DNA of 64,000 nucleotides from Rubrimonas sp036770645 (GCA_036770645.1 DAIPIU010000004.1:9817-73816); one strand, 5' to 3'; positions 1 to 9,095 are shown, counted from the stretch's first letter. Notes: generated by a model from the sequence alone, not told the origin. Numbers and translations: made by a program.

Positions 1-258
1 GTTCCACTCGCCGGTGCCGTTCGGCGCGTTCACCACGGTGCCCTCGAACACGAAGATGTCGAGCGCGATCTCGCCGGAGATGCATTTCTGCAGGATCCGC
101 TTGACGTCGTCGCCCAGCTCGAGCCCCAGCGAGGGCTGCCACAGCACGTTGATGCCGAAATCGGTCACCAGATCGCAGGCGCTCGGCTCCTCGGCGTTCA
201 GGAACGACATCGTGTTGCCGGAACACGCGCCCCCCTGCAGCCACAGAAGATTGGCCAT
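1..258 (-). CDS. hupS: [NiFe] uptake hydrogenase small subunit, N-terminal part (cut by window edge)
   Basis: The first 86 residues of a hydrogenase small subunit are visible; the rest lies beyond base 1. The protein starts MANLLWLQGGACSGNTMSFL with no Tat signal peptide and includes VFEGTVVNAPNGTGEWN. This is the pattern of cyanobacterial HupS (group 2a), where the usual CxxC of the proximal cluster reads C12-SG-N15. The family carries Fe-S clusters that pass electrons from H2 oxidation and recycles H2 made by nitrogenase. A sigma-54 promoter lies 78 bases upstream, consistent with nif co-regulation. The large subunit should follow to the left. Standard proteobacterial HupS and regulatory HupU look different at the N-terminus. 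The family call is firm; the group assignment is from memory of the motif. Confidence 0.9.
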   Translation of the reverse strand, partial: MANLLWLQGGACSGNTMSFLNAEEPSACDLVTDFGINVLWQPSLGLELGDDVKRILQKCISGEIALDIFVFEGTVVNAPNGTGEWN

Positions 259-715
259 CCCTCGTCCCCTCCCTGTCGTCGCGCGGCGTGCGCCGCGGCT
301 ACCGGTCGTTGCGGCATTCGTCCGCAACAGGGGTTAGCAAGCATCGGGCCAGTTTTGCGCAATTAACAATTGTTCATGCTTTCATGCACCTGCGCGACAA
401 CCGTCGTCGCCGGGCCCGAAGCGATCCACGCGGCGCCAAGAAACTTTACAACGCCCCGGCAAACCTTGTTTGCGCCGCGGAGGTCCCCATGCGCCGGCCC
501 CCGCGACGCTGCGCGGCTTGGCGGGGCCGACGACGCGATCCGCCGCCCCGCGGCGGCTGCCCCGGCAGGTTCCGGCCGGAGCGCGCGAACGGATCGCCAT
601 CCGCGATGTCCGGAATCCTCCGCGACGCCGGCTCGGGACCGAGGGCGGCGTCGCCCGGTCCGCGGCCGGCGCCGCGACCGCGGCGCCCGCGCGCCGCCGC
701 CGCCGCCGTGAGCCT
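259..715. other. fixX-hupS intergenic region, no gene
   Basis: No coding sequence is convincing here. The part next to hupS (about 330-400) is clearly less GC-rich and holds a sigma-54 promoter, an AACAATTGTT palindrome at about 365-374 and a TGTCGC half-site (minus strand, 394-399). The part next to fixX is very GC-rich low-complexity sequence without a T-run terminator that I can recognise. Confidence 0.6.
336..351 (-). promoter_or_regulatory. sigma-54 promoter for hupS
   Basis: The minus strand reads TGGCCCGATGCTTGCT, one mismatch from the RpoN consensus TGGCACG-N4-TTGCW, with the invariant GG and GC at the correct spacing. It lies about 78 bases before the hupS ATG. RpoN promoters need an enhancer-binding activator. 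In a nif setting NifA is the likely one, but no clean TGT-N10-ACA site is visible upstream. Confidence 0.8.
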
Positions 716-1018
716 TCAGCCGAACTTGAACAGCACGCCGTAGCCGCCGCGGGGATAGGACCACTCGATCTCGCCGGTCGCCTGGCACACGACGCGGCAG
801 GTGCCGCATTCCATGCAGCCGTCCGAGGCGATCTCGACCCGCCCGTCCTCGCCGCGGGCATAGCAGCCGGCGGGGCAGATGTTCACCAGCGACTTCAGCG
901 CGGGGCTGTCGATCACGTTGCGGCTGATGCGGATGTGGGGGCGGCCCTCGTCGACGAGGTAGCGGTTCTGGTAGAGCCGCTCCTCCATCCGGGTGGCCTT
1001 CGGTGCGGTCGCGCTCAT
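716..1018 (-). CDS. fixX: FixX ferredoxin-like protein
   Basis: This 100-residue ferredoxin is the electron acceptor of the FixABCX flavin-bifurcating complex that feeds low-potential electrons to nitrogenase. The core LYQNRYLVDEGRPHI is typical, followed by cysteines in CPAGC and CMECGTCRVVC that bind the cluster(s). The ATG at 1016-1018 overlaps the fixC stop by four bases, which fixes the start and indicates translational coupling. It is the last gene of the fixABCX run. Confidence 0.95.
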   Translation of the reverse strand: MSATAPKATRMEERLYQNRYLVDEGRPHIRISRNVIDSPALKSLVNICPAGCYARGEDGRVEIASDGCMECGTCRVVCQATGEIEWSYPRGGYGVLFKFG

Positions 1019-2322
1019 CTCCAGGCCCTCGCGAGGTTGAACATGTCCTTCGCGACGTTCCACCAGCCGCCGCGCGCGTCGCGGAGGTGGCGGACCATCG
1101 CGCCTTCCTTGGTCTTCTTGTCCACGCCGTCCACGCGCAGGAACACCTGCAGCGCCTTCGACAGCGCCATCGGATAGGCGGTGAGGAAGTGCTTGTTGCG
1201 GTGCAGCACGCCGGGCAGGCGGCGGTACTTCTTCAGGTCCTTCATCACGAAGGACTGCTTCAGCGCCTCGCGGTAGCGGGCGAGGTTCCTGTCCGTGCAG
1301 GGCCTGCCCTCGGCCTTCAGCGCCACCACCGCCTCCGCGGCCAGCCGCCCGGTGGTCATGGCGAGGTTCGAGCCCTCGCGGTGCACGGCGTTCACGAACT
1401 GGCCCGCGTCGCCCACGATGATCCAGCCGTCGCCCGTCAGCCGCGGGATGGCGTCGTAGCCGCCCTCGGGGATCAGGTGGGCGACGTATTCCTTCACTTC
1501 CGCGCCCTTCAGCAGCGGCGCGATCGAGGGGTGCGCCTTCAGCCGGTCGAGCAGGACGTAGGGGGGCACCTGCGTCTCGACGAAATCCGAGATCAGGCAG
1601 CCGATGCCGACCGAGATGCTTTCGCGGTTGGTGTAGAGGAAAGCGGTCCCGACCATGCCCGAGGTCACGGTGCCCATGATCTCGATGACGACGCCGTCCT
1701 CCTCGCCCGAAAGGTTGAAGCGCTCGCGCACCGTCTCCTCGGGCAGGAAATGCGTCTCCTTCACCGCCAGCGCCACATGGGCCGGCGCCAGCTCGGGGCG
1801 CAGCTTCGCGCGCTGGCCGATCAGGCCGTTCACCCCTTCCGCCAGGATCACCACATCGGCGAAGATCGGCTCGCCCGCGCGGTCGGTCCTCACCCCGATC
1901 ACCCGGCCGGTCCCGTCCTTCACCAGGTCGGTGACGGTGGTCTCCGTCACCACCAGCGCGCCGGCCTCGCGCACCCGGCCGCTGAACCAGCGGTCGAACT
2001 GGGCGCGCAGGATGGTGTAGCGGTTGGGCCGGTCCTCGTTGAAGTCGTTCGAGCGGTAATGCGCGCCGGTGTGGGAGCTGTCGTCCAGCAGCCAGACGCG
2101 CTGCTCGACGACATGGCGCTCGAGCGGGGCGTCCTCGCGGAAGTCGGGGATGATCCGCTCCAGCGCGTCGGCATAGAGGATCGCGCCCTGCACGTTCTTC
2201 GAGCCCGCGCTTTCGCCGCGCTCGAGCTGCAGGACGTTCAGCCCCGCCTTCGCCATCACATAGGCCGCGGCGTTGCCGGACGGCCCGGCCCCCACCACGA
2301 TCGCGTCGAAATGCTCGGCCAT
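1015..2322 (-). CDS. fixC: FixC flavoprotein (ETF-quinone oxidoreductase type)
   Basis: FixC is a 435-residue flavoprotein that resembles ETF:ubiquinone oxidoreductase and works with FixABX to split electrons between quinone and ferredoxin/flavodoxin for nitrogenase. The N-terminal Rossmann motif VVGAGPSGNAAA binds FAD, and DGWIIVGDAGQFVNAVHREG near residues 290-310 is the second FAD contact region. Length is normal for the family. It starts 11 bases after fixB and overlaps fixX by four bases. The start is the ATG at 2320-2322 with a GGGGA stretch just upstream. Confidence 0.95.
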   Translation of the reverse strand: MAEHFDAIVVGAGPSGNAAAYVMAKAGLNVLQLERGESAGSKNVQGAILYADALERIIPDFREDAPLERHVVEQRVWLLDDSSHTGAHYRSNDFNEDRPNRYTILRAQFDRWFSGRVREAGALVVTETTVTDLVKDGTGRVIGVRTDRAGEPIFADVVILAEGVNGLIGQRAKLRPELAPAHVALAVKETHFLPEETVRERFNLSGEEDGVVIEIMGTVTSGMVGTAFLYTNRESISVGIGCLISDFVETQVPPYVLLDRLKAHPSIAPLLKGAEVKEYVAHLIPEGGYDAIPRLTGDGWIIVGDAGQFVNAVHREGSNLAMTTGRLAAEAVVALKAEGRPCTDRNLARYREALKQSFVMKDLKKYRRLPGVLHRNKHFLTAYPMALSKALQVFLRVDGVDKKTKEGAMVRHLRDARGGWWNVAKDMFNLARAWR

Positions 2323-2333
2323 CGTCCCCTCCC

Positions 2334-3428
2334 CTACCCGGCCATCGCGCGCGCGCCCAGGCGGCGGGCGAAGGCGTCGGTCAGCGCCGGCAGAACGCCC
2401 AGCGCATCGGCCACGACGCCCAGATGGGCGAAGTCGAAGATCGGCGCGGCGGGGTCGGTGTTGATCGCCACGATCAGATCCGCCCCCTCCACGCCCACCC
2501 GGTGCTGGATGGCGCCGGAGATCCCGGCGGCGATGTAGAGGCGGGGCCGGATGGTCTTTCCGGTCTGGCCGATCTGGCGGTCGGCCGGGGCCCAGCCCTT
2601 CTGCACCACGGGGCGCGAGCAGCCCCATTCGCCCCCCAGCACGGCCGCCAGCCGCTTCGCGAGATCGAGGTTCGCCGCGCTCTGCAGGCCGAGGCCCCCC
2701 GCCACAACGATGTCGGCATAGGCGAGGCTCGAATCCTCGGTCGCGGCATCGGCCACGAAATCGAGGATCTTGGTCACCACGTCGTTCTCGCCGAGGCCGA
2801 GCGCGCAGCGCACCACCGGGCCGGTGCGGGCCGGATCGCGCTCGGGCATCGCCATGACGCGGGGGCGCACGGTGGCCATCTGGGGCCGGAAGTTCAGCGT
2901 GTAGATGGTGCACAGCAGCGACCCGCCGAAGGTGGGCCGGGTCGCGGCGAGGCTCTTGTCCGCGTCCACGTCCAGTTCCGTGGAATCCGCCGTCAGCCCG
3001 GTGCGCAGCGTGGTGGCGACCGAGCCGGCAAGGTCGCGGCCCAGCGTGGTCGCCCCCAGCAGCAGGATCTCGGGCTGGTGCGCGTTCACCATGTCGGTCA
3101 GCGCGCGGGTGTAGGGCTCGTTGCGGTAGTCCGCCAGCACCGGGTCGGCGGTCAGGTAGACGCGGTCGGCGCCATGGGCGAAGGCCTCGGCGCAGGCGGC
3201 GTGGGTGGCGGCGTCCTCGGGGCCGATCACCGCGCCGCACAGGTCGACGCCCAGCTTGTCGGCCAGCTTCCGGCCCTCGCCCAGCAGCTCCCACGACACG
3301 GGGTGGACCCGCCCGCGCTCGATCTCGACATAGACCCAGACGTGCCGGTAGCTGCGGAACCTCTCCGGCAGCTCCTTCTTCATGCCGGCCCGGCCGCCGG
3401 CGGCGGGGGGCTTCGGGGCTTGAGCCAT
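2334..3428 (-). CDS. fixB: FixB, electron transfer flavoprotein alpha subunit
   Basis: This 364-residue protein is the alpha subunit of the nif-linked ETF. The N-terminal part contains VWVYVEIERGRVHPVSWELL; the C-terminal FAD domain includes YIAAGISGAIQHRVG and VAINTDPAAPIFDFA, the classical ETF-alpha FAD signature. It pairs with FixA to form the bifurcating flavin module. The start ATG (3426-3428) has a strong GGAGG ribosome site. It lies 10 bases after fixA and 11 before fixC, in one operon. Confidence 0.95.
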   Translation of the reverse strand: MAQAPKPPAAGGRAGMKKELPERFRSYRHVWVYVEIERGRVHPVSWELLGEGRKLADKLGVDLCGAVIGPEDAATHAACAEAFAHGADRVYLTADPVLADYRNEPYTRALTDMVNAHQPEILLLGATTLGRDLAGSVATTLRTGLTADSTELDVDADKSLAATRPTFGGSLLCTIYTLNFRPQMATVRPRVMAMPERDPARTGPVVRCALGLGENDVVTKILDFVADAATEDSSLAYADIVVAGGLGLQSAANLDLAKRLAAVLGGEWGCSRPVVQKGWAPADRQIGQTGKTIRPRLYIAAGISGAIQHRVGVEGADLIVAINTDPAAPIFDFAHLGVVADALGVLPALTDAFARRLGARAMAG

Positions 3429-3438
3429 GGTGCCCTCC

Positions 3439-4344
3439 TCAGGCGGCGGAGGCGGAGAGGTCCGCCTCGAGTTTCGGCTGGGACGCGAAGATCAGGTCGA
3501 TGACGGCGTCGGCCACCTGGCCGGGGCGCTTGCCCTCCACGGCCACCATCTCGGCGCGGTCGGTGCGCGCCTGCGGGGCGAACACCCGCTTGACCACGGT
3601 GGGCGAGCCGCGCAGCCCGCACAGCAGCAGGTCGGTCACGCCCGCCTCCTCGGCGGACCACACGGCAAGGGGCGCGCGGGCGGCGCGCAGCACGTCGGCG
3701 ATCGTGCCGCGGCGCACGGTGTTCAGCCCCTCGACCACGGTGATCAGGCAGGGCAGCGCGGATTTCAGCACCTGCACCCCGCCCTCGGCACGGCGGCGGG
3801 CGACGATCTCGCCCGCCGCCACGTCCACGAGGTCGATGGCGGCGACATAGGTCAGCTGGTTCAGCCCCAGCCGGCGCGCGATGCCGGGGCCGACCTGGGC
3901 GGTGTCGCCGTCGATGGTCTGCTTGCCGGTGAACACGATGTCGACGGGCCGCGCCGCGCCGATCTTCGCCAGCGCGGTCGCCAGCGCGAAGGAGGTGGCG
4001 AGCGTGTCGGACCCGGCGAAGCGGCGGTCGGTGATCAGCACCGCGGCGTCCGCCCCTATCCCGAGGCAGCGGCGCAGCGCCTCCTCCGCCATCGGCGGGC
4101 CCATGCACAGCACGGTGACCCGGCCGCCATACTGGTCGCGCAGCCGCAGCGCCTCCTCCAGCGCGAACAGGTCGTAGGGGTTGACGATGGTCGGCACCCC
4201 CTGCCGCATGATGGTGTTGGTGACCGGGTGGACGCGGATCTGCGCCGAGTCCGGCACCTGCTTGATGCAGACGACGATGTTGAGGCCGTCGACATCCTCG
4301 ACGGGACCTGCGCCTGGATCGGCGATCGGCTGGGGGGCGTCCAT
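3439..4344 (-). CDS. fixA: FixA, electron transfer flavoprotein beta subunit
   Basis: This 301-residue protein is the beta subunit of the nif-linked ETF, with IVVCIKQVPDSAQIRVHP near residue 23 and FTGKQTIDGDTAQVGPGIA in the flavin/nucleotide domain. I chose the ATG at 4342-4344 because the family begins shortly before VVCIKQVPD; the open frame continues further upstream through low-complexity sequence. The 124-base gap to nifW is the largest within this block. It contains GC-rich inverted repeats but no recognisable promoter, so transcription probably reads through from the nif genes. Confidence 0.93.
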   Translation of the reverse strand: MDAPQPIADPGAGPVEDVDGLNIVVCIKQVPDSAQIRVHPVTNTIMRQGVPTIVNPYDLFALEEALRLRDQYGGRVTVLCMGPPMAEEALRRCLGIGADAAVLITDRRFAGSDTLATSFALATALAKIGAARPVDIVFTGKQTIDGDTAQVGPGIARRLGLNQLTYVAAIDLVDVAAGEIVARRRAEGGVQVLKSALPCLITVVEGLNTVRRGTIADVLRAARAPLAVWSAEEAGVTDLLLCGLRGSPTVVKRVFAPQARTDRAEMVAVEGKRPGQVADAVIDLIFASQPKLEADLSASAA

Positions 4345-4468
4345 GGCGGTCTCCCGGGGCTCAGGGGCGATGCGCGCGCCGGGCGCGGCGCGCAGGGGCG
4401 GCGGTTCTCCGCGCGCCGGGGACGGCGCGCGGCGGGGTTCGGTGCCGCGCGCGGCGCGCGCGGGGGGG

Positions 4469-4813
4469 TCACTCGGCGGCGAAGCGCAGTTCGGACAGGC
4501 CGACATGGAACCCGGCCTTCTCGCGGGCCTTGTCCTTGAAGACCTTGAACACCTTCTCCTCGACCGGGGACGATGTCACGAAGTCCAGATAGGCGGTCTT
4601 CAGCTGCATCCGCGCGTGCAGGAAGATCTCGTCATCCGTCATCGTCCCGAAATCGGTGCGCGCCAGATACTGGCCCATGCGGCGCAGGATGTGCAGGCGG
4701 CAGACGTTGAGAACCTGTTCATCGTAGGGCAGCAGGAAGAACAGGAAGAAATCTTCGGCCGAGCTGAGTTCGTCCATCTGGTCGCGCAGGGTGCGTCCGG
4801 CGAGGTCCTTCAT
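4469..4813 (-). CDS. nifW: NifW, nitrogenase-stabilising protein
   Basis: NifW is a small (114-residue) protein that protects the MoFe protein from oxygen. The sequence LSSAEDFFLFFLLPYDEQVL followed by NVCRLHILRRMGQYL is the family core, and the length is typical. It starts three bases after cysE, so the two are probably translated together. No unusual features. Confidence 0.92.
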   Translation of the reverse strand: MKDLAGRTLRDQMDELSSAEDFFLFFLLPYDEQVLNVCRLHILRRMGQYLARTDFGTMTDDEIFLHARMQLKTAYLDFVTSSPVEEKVFKVFKDKAREKAGFHVGLSELRFAAE

Positions 4814-4816
4814 CGG

Positions 4817-5623
4817 TCAGGCTCCTGGTTGGGCGGAAAGGGGGCGGGCGGGGGGTCGTCGGCAGGGCGCGCCGTCGCGCAGGCCCTCGCGGGCGTCGAG
4901 GCGGGCTTCGAGGAAGGCGACGCGGTCGGCCAGCGTCGCGAGCGCCCGCCCCACCGGGTCGGGCATCTGGTGGTGGTCGAGATCGATGCGCAGGCCGCCC
5001 CGGGGGCCGGGGGCGCGGTCGCGGCGCACGATGCGCGCGGGCATGCCCACCAGCGTCGCGCCGTCCGGGGCATCGGCGACGACCACCGAATTGGCCCCGA
5101 CGCGGACATCGGACCCAAGGCGCACCGGCCCCAGCACCTTGGCCCCCGCGCCGACCACCACGCGGTCGCCCAGCGTCGGGTGGCGCTTGCCGGGCGACCA
5201 GGACACCCCGCCCAGGGTCACGCCGTGATACAGGGTCGCGTCGCGGCCGATCTCGGCGGTCTCGCCGATCACCACGCCCGCGCCATGGTCGATGAAGAGG
5301 CCGGGGCCGATGCGCGCCCCCGGGTGGATGTCGACGCCGGTCGCGGCGCGCGCCAGCGTCGCCAGCACCCGCGCGCCCATGCGCCAGCCGCGCGCCCACA
5401 GGCGGTGCGCGAGGCGGTGCGCGACGATGGCGTGCAGGCCGGGATAGCACAGCGCGGTCTCGACCGGCCCGCGGCAGGCGGGGTCGCGGGCCTTGATGCA
5501 GCCGAAGTCGGCGGCGATCAGCGCGCGCAGGCCGGGCGCGGCGGCACCCGACGCGGGGCGCGCGCCGCGCGGCGCCGTCCGGCCGGCGGTGGCTGCGGCT
5601 GCGGCTGTGGCTGCGGCGGTCAT
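4817..5623 (-). CDS. cysE: Serine O-acetyltransferase of the nif operon
   Basis: This 268-residue enzyme makes O-acetylserine, the precursor of cysteine. Its place inside the nif operon suggests it boosts cysteine supply for NifS and for Fe-S cluster building. The left-handed beta-helix acyltransferase core is clear from hexapeptide repeats with DHGAGVVIGETAEIG and YHGVTLGGVSWSPGKRHP, the CysE active-site and CoA region. The first 25 residues are Ala/Thr-rich low complexity and could be a late addition or a misplaced start. It lies between nifV and nifW with gaps of 11 and 3 bases. Confidence 0.92.
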   Translation of the reverse strand: MTAAATAAAAATAGRTAPRGARPASGAAAPGLRALIAADFGCIKARDPACRGPVETALCYPGLHAIVAHRLAHRLWARGWRMGARVLATLARAATGVDIHPGARIGPGLFIDHGAGVVIGETAEIGRDATLYHGVTLGGVSWSPGKRHPTLGDRVVVGAGAKVLGPVRLGSDVRVGANSVVVADAPDGATLVGMPARIVRRDRAPGPRGGLRIDLDHHQMPDPVGRALATLADRVAFLEARLDAREGLRDGAPCRRPPARPLSAQPGA

Positions 5624-5634
5624 GGCGCCCCCCC

Positions 5635-6807
5635 TCACTGCGCGGCCTGCGCCGCGCCCAGCGCATCGGCGCACAGCGCGGCGAGCGCGGCGGCGTCGGG
5701 GGCGCGCTTGGCGGCGGCGACATGGGCGCGCAGCAGCGGCAGCACGGCGCGCGCGGTCCCGGCATCGTCGGGCAGGCCGGCCGCGGCCAGCGCGCGGCGC
5801 AGGCCCGCGCCGCCGGAATGCTTGCCCAGCACGATGACATGGGCGCGCCCGAACAGGGCCGGCGACAGCCCCTCGTAGCTCGCGCGGTCCTTCAGCAGCC
5901 CGTCGACATGGATCCCCGCCTCGTGCGCGAAGGCCGCCGCCCCCACCACGGGGCGCTGCTCGGGCAGCGCGCGCCGCGCGGCGCGGGCCACCAGCGCGGA
6001 CAGGCCCGGCAGGGCCGCGAGATCGATCCCACCATCCCCGCCGCGCATCGCGACCGCCGCCGCGACCTGCTCCAGCGCGGCGTTGCCCGCCCGCTCGCCC
6101 AGCCCGTTCACGGTGACCGACAGCCAGGACGCCCCGGCCGCCGCGGCCGCCAGCGTGTTGGCGGTCGCCATGCCGAGGTCGTCGTGGCCGTGGAATTCCA
6201 GCGGGATCGGGCAGGCGGCCCGCACCCCCGCCACCAGCGCATGGGCGGCGAAGGGGTCGAGCAGCCCCAGCGTGTCGGACAGCCGCAGCCGCACCGCGCC
6301 ATGCGCGCGGGCCGTGCGGGCAAGCTCGGCCAGGAAGGCGGGGTCGGCGCGCGAGGCGTCCTCGGCCCCGAGCGACGGCGCGAAGCCCAGCGCGCGGGCG
6401 CGTTCCAGCATGTCGGCGACCGCCGCCAGCGCCCAGGCGCGGTCGCGTCCCAGCTTGGCGGCGAGCTGGCGGTCCGAGGCCGGCACCGCCATGTGCACCC
6501 GCCGCGCGCCAAGGCCCCGCGCCGCCTCCAGATCGCGGGCGTCGAGCCGCAGCCAGGCCACCGGCGCCGCCCGTCGCAGGGTCGCGGCGATGGCCGCGAT
6601 GTCGTCGCATTCGGCCGCGCCCATGGCGGGCACGCCGCATTCCACCTCGGCCGCGCCGGCGGCGTCCAGCGCCCGGGCGATGGCCAGCTTCTCGGCGTGG
6701 TCGAAGGCGACGCCCGCCGCCTGCTCGCCGTCGCGCAGCGTCGTGTCGCTGATGGCGACCGGACCGGTCAGGGTCAGGGCGGACGGGATGGGGGCGGCGG
6801 GCGTCAT
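5635..6807 (-). CDS. nifV: NifV, homocitrate synthase
   Basis: NifV condenses acetyl-CoA with 2-oxoglutarate to homocitrate, the organic ligand of FeMo-cofactor. The 390-residue TIM-barrel enzyme shows ISDTTLRDGEQAAGVAF at the N-terminus, with the metal-binding Asp of TLRDGEQ. EFHGHDDLGMATANTLAA carries the HxH metal ligands, and GLGERAGNAALEQ is the second family signature. It starts 12 bases after nifS. Confidence 0.95.
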   Translation of the reverse strand: MTPAAPIPSALTLTGPVAISDTTLRDGEQAAGVAFDHAEKLAIARALDAAGAAEVECGVPAMGAAECDDIAAIAATLRRAAPVAWLRLDARDLEAARGLGARRVHMAVPASDRQLAAKLGRDRAWALAAVADMLERARALGFAPSLGAEDASRADPAFLAELARTARAHGAVRLRLSDTLGLLDPFAAHALVAGVRAACPIPLEFHGHDDLGMATANTLAAAAAGASWLSVTVNGLGERAGNAALEQVAAAVAMRGGDGGIDLAALPGLSALVARAARRALPEQRPVVGAAAFAHEAGIHVDGLLKDRASYEGLSPALFGRAHVIVLGKHSGGAGLRRALAAAGLPDDAGTARAVLPLLRAHVAAAKRAPDAAALAALCADALGAAQAAQ

Positions 6808-6819
6808 GGCGGGCCCCCT

Positions 6820-8022
6820 TCAGGCGTAGGCGGGCGCGAAGGCGGCCGCCTCGGGCCCCTCGGCGGTCCAGAAGGGCGACATGGCGCGCAGCCGGGCGAT
6901 GATGGCCGGCATGGCCTCCAGCACCCGGTCGATCTCGGCATCCGTGGTCTCGCGGCTCAGCGAGAAGCGGATCGCGCCGTGCGCGGCGGTGAAGGGGATG
7001 TCCATCGCCCGCAGCACATGGCTGGGTTCCAGCGAGCCCGAGGTGCAGGCCGACCCCGACGAGGCGGCGATCCCCTCGCGGTTCAGCAGCAGCAGGATCG
7101 CCTCGCCCTCGATGAACTCGAAGGCGACGGTCGTGGTGTTGGGCAGCCGGTCGCGGACATCGCCGGTGACGAAGCAGTGCCCGATGCGCTGGACCAGGCC
7201 CTTCTCCAGCCGGTCGCGCAGCGCCGCCATGCGCGCGCCGTCCGCCGCCAGCGTCTCGAGCGCCAGCGCGGCCGCGCGGCCCATGCCGACGATGGCGGGC
7301 GCGTTCTCGGTGCCGGCGCGCCGGCCCCGCTCCTGGTGGCCGCCGCGGATCAGCGGGCGGAAGCGGACGCCGCGCCGCACATACAGCGCGCCGATGCCCT
7401 TGGGACCGTGGAACTTGTGCGAGGACAGCGACAGCATGTCGATGGCCGTGCCCTTCAGCGCGACGGGCAGCTTGCCCACGGCCTGCACCGCGTCGGTGTG
7501 GAACAGCGCCCCGGCCTCGTGCGCCAGATCGGCCAGCCCCTCGACCGGGAACACCGTCCCCGTCTCGTTGTTGGCCCACATCAGCGACACCAGCGCGGTG
7601 CGCGGCGACAGCGCGGCGCGGTAGGCGTCGATGTCGAGCCGCCCCTCGCGGTCCACGGGGATGCGGCGGACCGTGACGCCCTCGTGCTTCTCCATCCACG
7701 CGAGCGTGTTCAGGATCGCCGGATGCTCGACGGCCGAGGTGACGACCTCCGTGCGCGAGGGGTCGGCGGCGAGGCCCGCCCGCAGCGCCGTCGCGTTGGA
7801 TTCGGTGCCGCCGGAGGTGAAGATCACCTCGTGGTCGTGCTCGGCCCCGATCAGGGCCTGCACGGCGCGCCGCGCGGCCTTGACCGCGCCGCCGACCTCG
7901 GCCCCGAAGGCGTGGATCGAGGAGGCGTTGCCGAACTGCTCGGTGAAGAACGGCAGCATGGCGGCGACCGTCTCCGGGGCGACGCGGGTGGTGGCGTTGT
8001 TGTCGAGATAGACGGGCGTCAT
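6820..8022 (-). CDS. nifS: NifS, cysteine desulfurase
   Basis: NifS is a PLP enzyme that removes sulfur from cysteine for NifU. The 400-residue protein starts MTPVYLDNNATTRVAP, the hallmark of group I desulfurases. SLSSHKFHGPKGIGALY contains the PLP-binding Lys, and SSGSACTSGSLEPSHVL contains the catalytic Cys on its mobile loop. It is 14 bases downstream of nifU, with which it forms the cluster-assembly pair. Confidence 0.96.
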   Translation of the reverse strand: MTPVYLDNNATTRVAPETVAAMLPFFTEQFGNASSIHAFGAEVGGAVKAARRAVQALIGAEHDHEVIFTSGGTESNATALRAGLAADPSRTEVVTSAVEHPAILNTLAWMEKHEGVTVRRIPVDREGRLDIDAYRAALSPRTALVSLMWANNETGTVFPVEGLADLAHEAGALFHTDAVQAVGKLPVALKGTAIDMLSLSSHKFHGPKGIGALYVRRGVRFRPLIRGGHQERGRRAGTENAPAIVGMGRAAALALETLAADGARMAALRDRLEKGLVQRIGHCFVTGDVRDRLPNTTTVAFEFIEGEAILLLLNREGIAASSGSACTSGSLEPSHVLRAMDIPFTAAHGAIRFSLSRETTDAEIDRVLEAMPAIIARLRAMSPFWTAEGPEAAAFAPAYA

Positions 8023-8036
8023 GGCGCGGTCCCCCT

Positions 8037-9095
8037 TCAGGCCTTGGCGACGGGCACGACGCGGACCGGCCGGCCCAGCGCCTCGGAAATCCGCTTCTGC
8101 AGCCCGCCCAGCGTCAGCGAGGCGGCCGAGCAGCCCGCGCAGGCACCCTTGAGGTGCACGAGCACCAGCGCGCCCTCGAGATCGACCAGCTCGACGTCGC
8201 CGCCATCGGCCTGGAAGGTCGCGCGCATGCCCTCGACCGTGCGGGCGACGAGGATCGCCTCCTGCGCGGCCGTGCGGCCCGCGGCGGCGGGGGCGGAGGG
8301 GGGCGCGGAGGGGGGCGCGGCGGCGGGGACCGGCGCGGGCGCCGCCAGCGGGGCGATGGCGATCGGGGCCATGGCGACCGGCGCGATGGCGGCCGCGGCG
8401 GGCGCGACCGGGATGGCGGCCGCCTCCGGCAGCACGAAGCCCGCCTTCTTCCGCGCGGCCGGCTTCGGCGCGGCCGCGCCGAACACATAGGCGGCCCCGG
8501 CGGCGAGCGCGCCCTCGGCCACCATGGCGGCGTTGACGCTCGCCAGCAGCTCCTCCAGCGGCTCGCGGCAGGAATTGCAGCCGCCGCCCGCCTTGGTGTG
8601 GTTGGTGACGCCCTCGATGTCGGTCAGCCCGTTCGCGCGGATGGCGCGCTCGATCATGCCGGCGTCGGCGCCGAAGCACTTGCAGACCAGCGCGCCTTCC
8701 TCGTGGTCGTCGTCCTCGACCGTCTCGCCGCGCCAGGCCTGCACGGCGGCCGTCAGCGCCTCCTGCCCCATCACCGAGCAGTGCATCTTCTCGGGCGGCA
8801 GCCCGCCCAGGAACGCCGCGATGTCCTGGTTGGTCAGGCGCCGCGCCTCCTCGACGGTCTTGCCGATGATCAGCTCGGTCAGCGCCGAGGAGGACGCGAT
8901 GGCCGAGCCGCAGCCGAAGGTCTGGAAGGTCGCGGCCTCGATGACCTCGGTCTCGGGGTCGACCTTCAGCATCAGCTTCAGCGCGTCGCCGCAGGACAGC
9001 GAGCCGACCTCGCCGACCGCGTTGGCGCCCGGCAGCGCGCCGGCGTTGCGCGGGTTGAAGAAATGGTCCTTGACGGTGTCGGTGTAGTCCCACAT
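8037..9095 (-). CDS. nifU: NifU, modular Fe-S scaffold with a long Ala/Pro linker
   Basis: NifU assembles [4Fe-4S] clusters for nitrogenase proteins. Three modules are visible: an IscU-like N-terminus with C35, C62 and C106; a central [2Fe-2S] domain with VCKCFG and GGGCNSC; and a C-terminal Nfu domain with GACAGCSAAS. The 352 residues exceed the usual ~300 because an Ala/Pro-rich segment of about 60 residues separates the central and Nfu domains. It follows iscA by 12 bases and precedes nifS. Confidence 0.95.
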   Translation of the reverse strand: MWDYTDTVKDHFFNPRNAGALPGANAVGEVGSLSCGDALKLMLKVDPETEVIEAATFQTFGCGSAIASSSALTELIIGKTVEEARRLTNQDIAAFLGGLPPEKMHCSVMGQEALTAAVQAWRGETVEDDDHEEGALVCKCFGADAGMIERAIRANGLTDIEGVTNHTKAGGGCNSCREPLEELLASVNAAMVAEGALAAGAAYVFGAAAPKPAARKKAGFVLPEAAAIPVAPAAAAIAPVAMAPIAIAPLAAPAPVPAAAPPSAPPSAPAAAGRTAAQEAILVARTVEGMRATFQADGGDVELVDLEGALVLVHLKGACAGCSAASLTLGGLQKRISEALGRPVRVVPVAKA

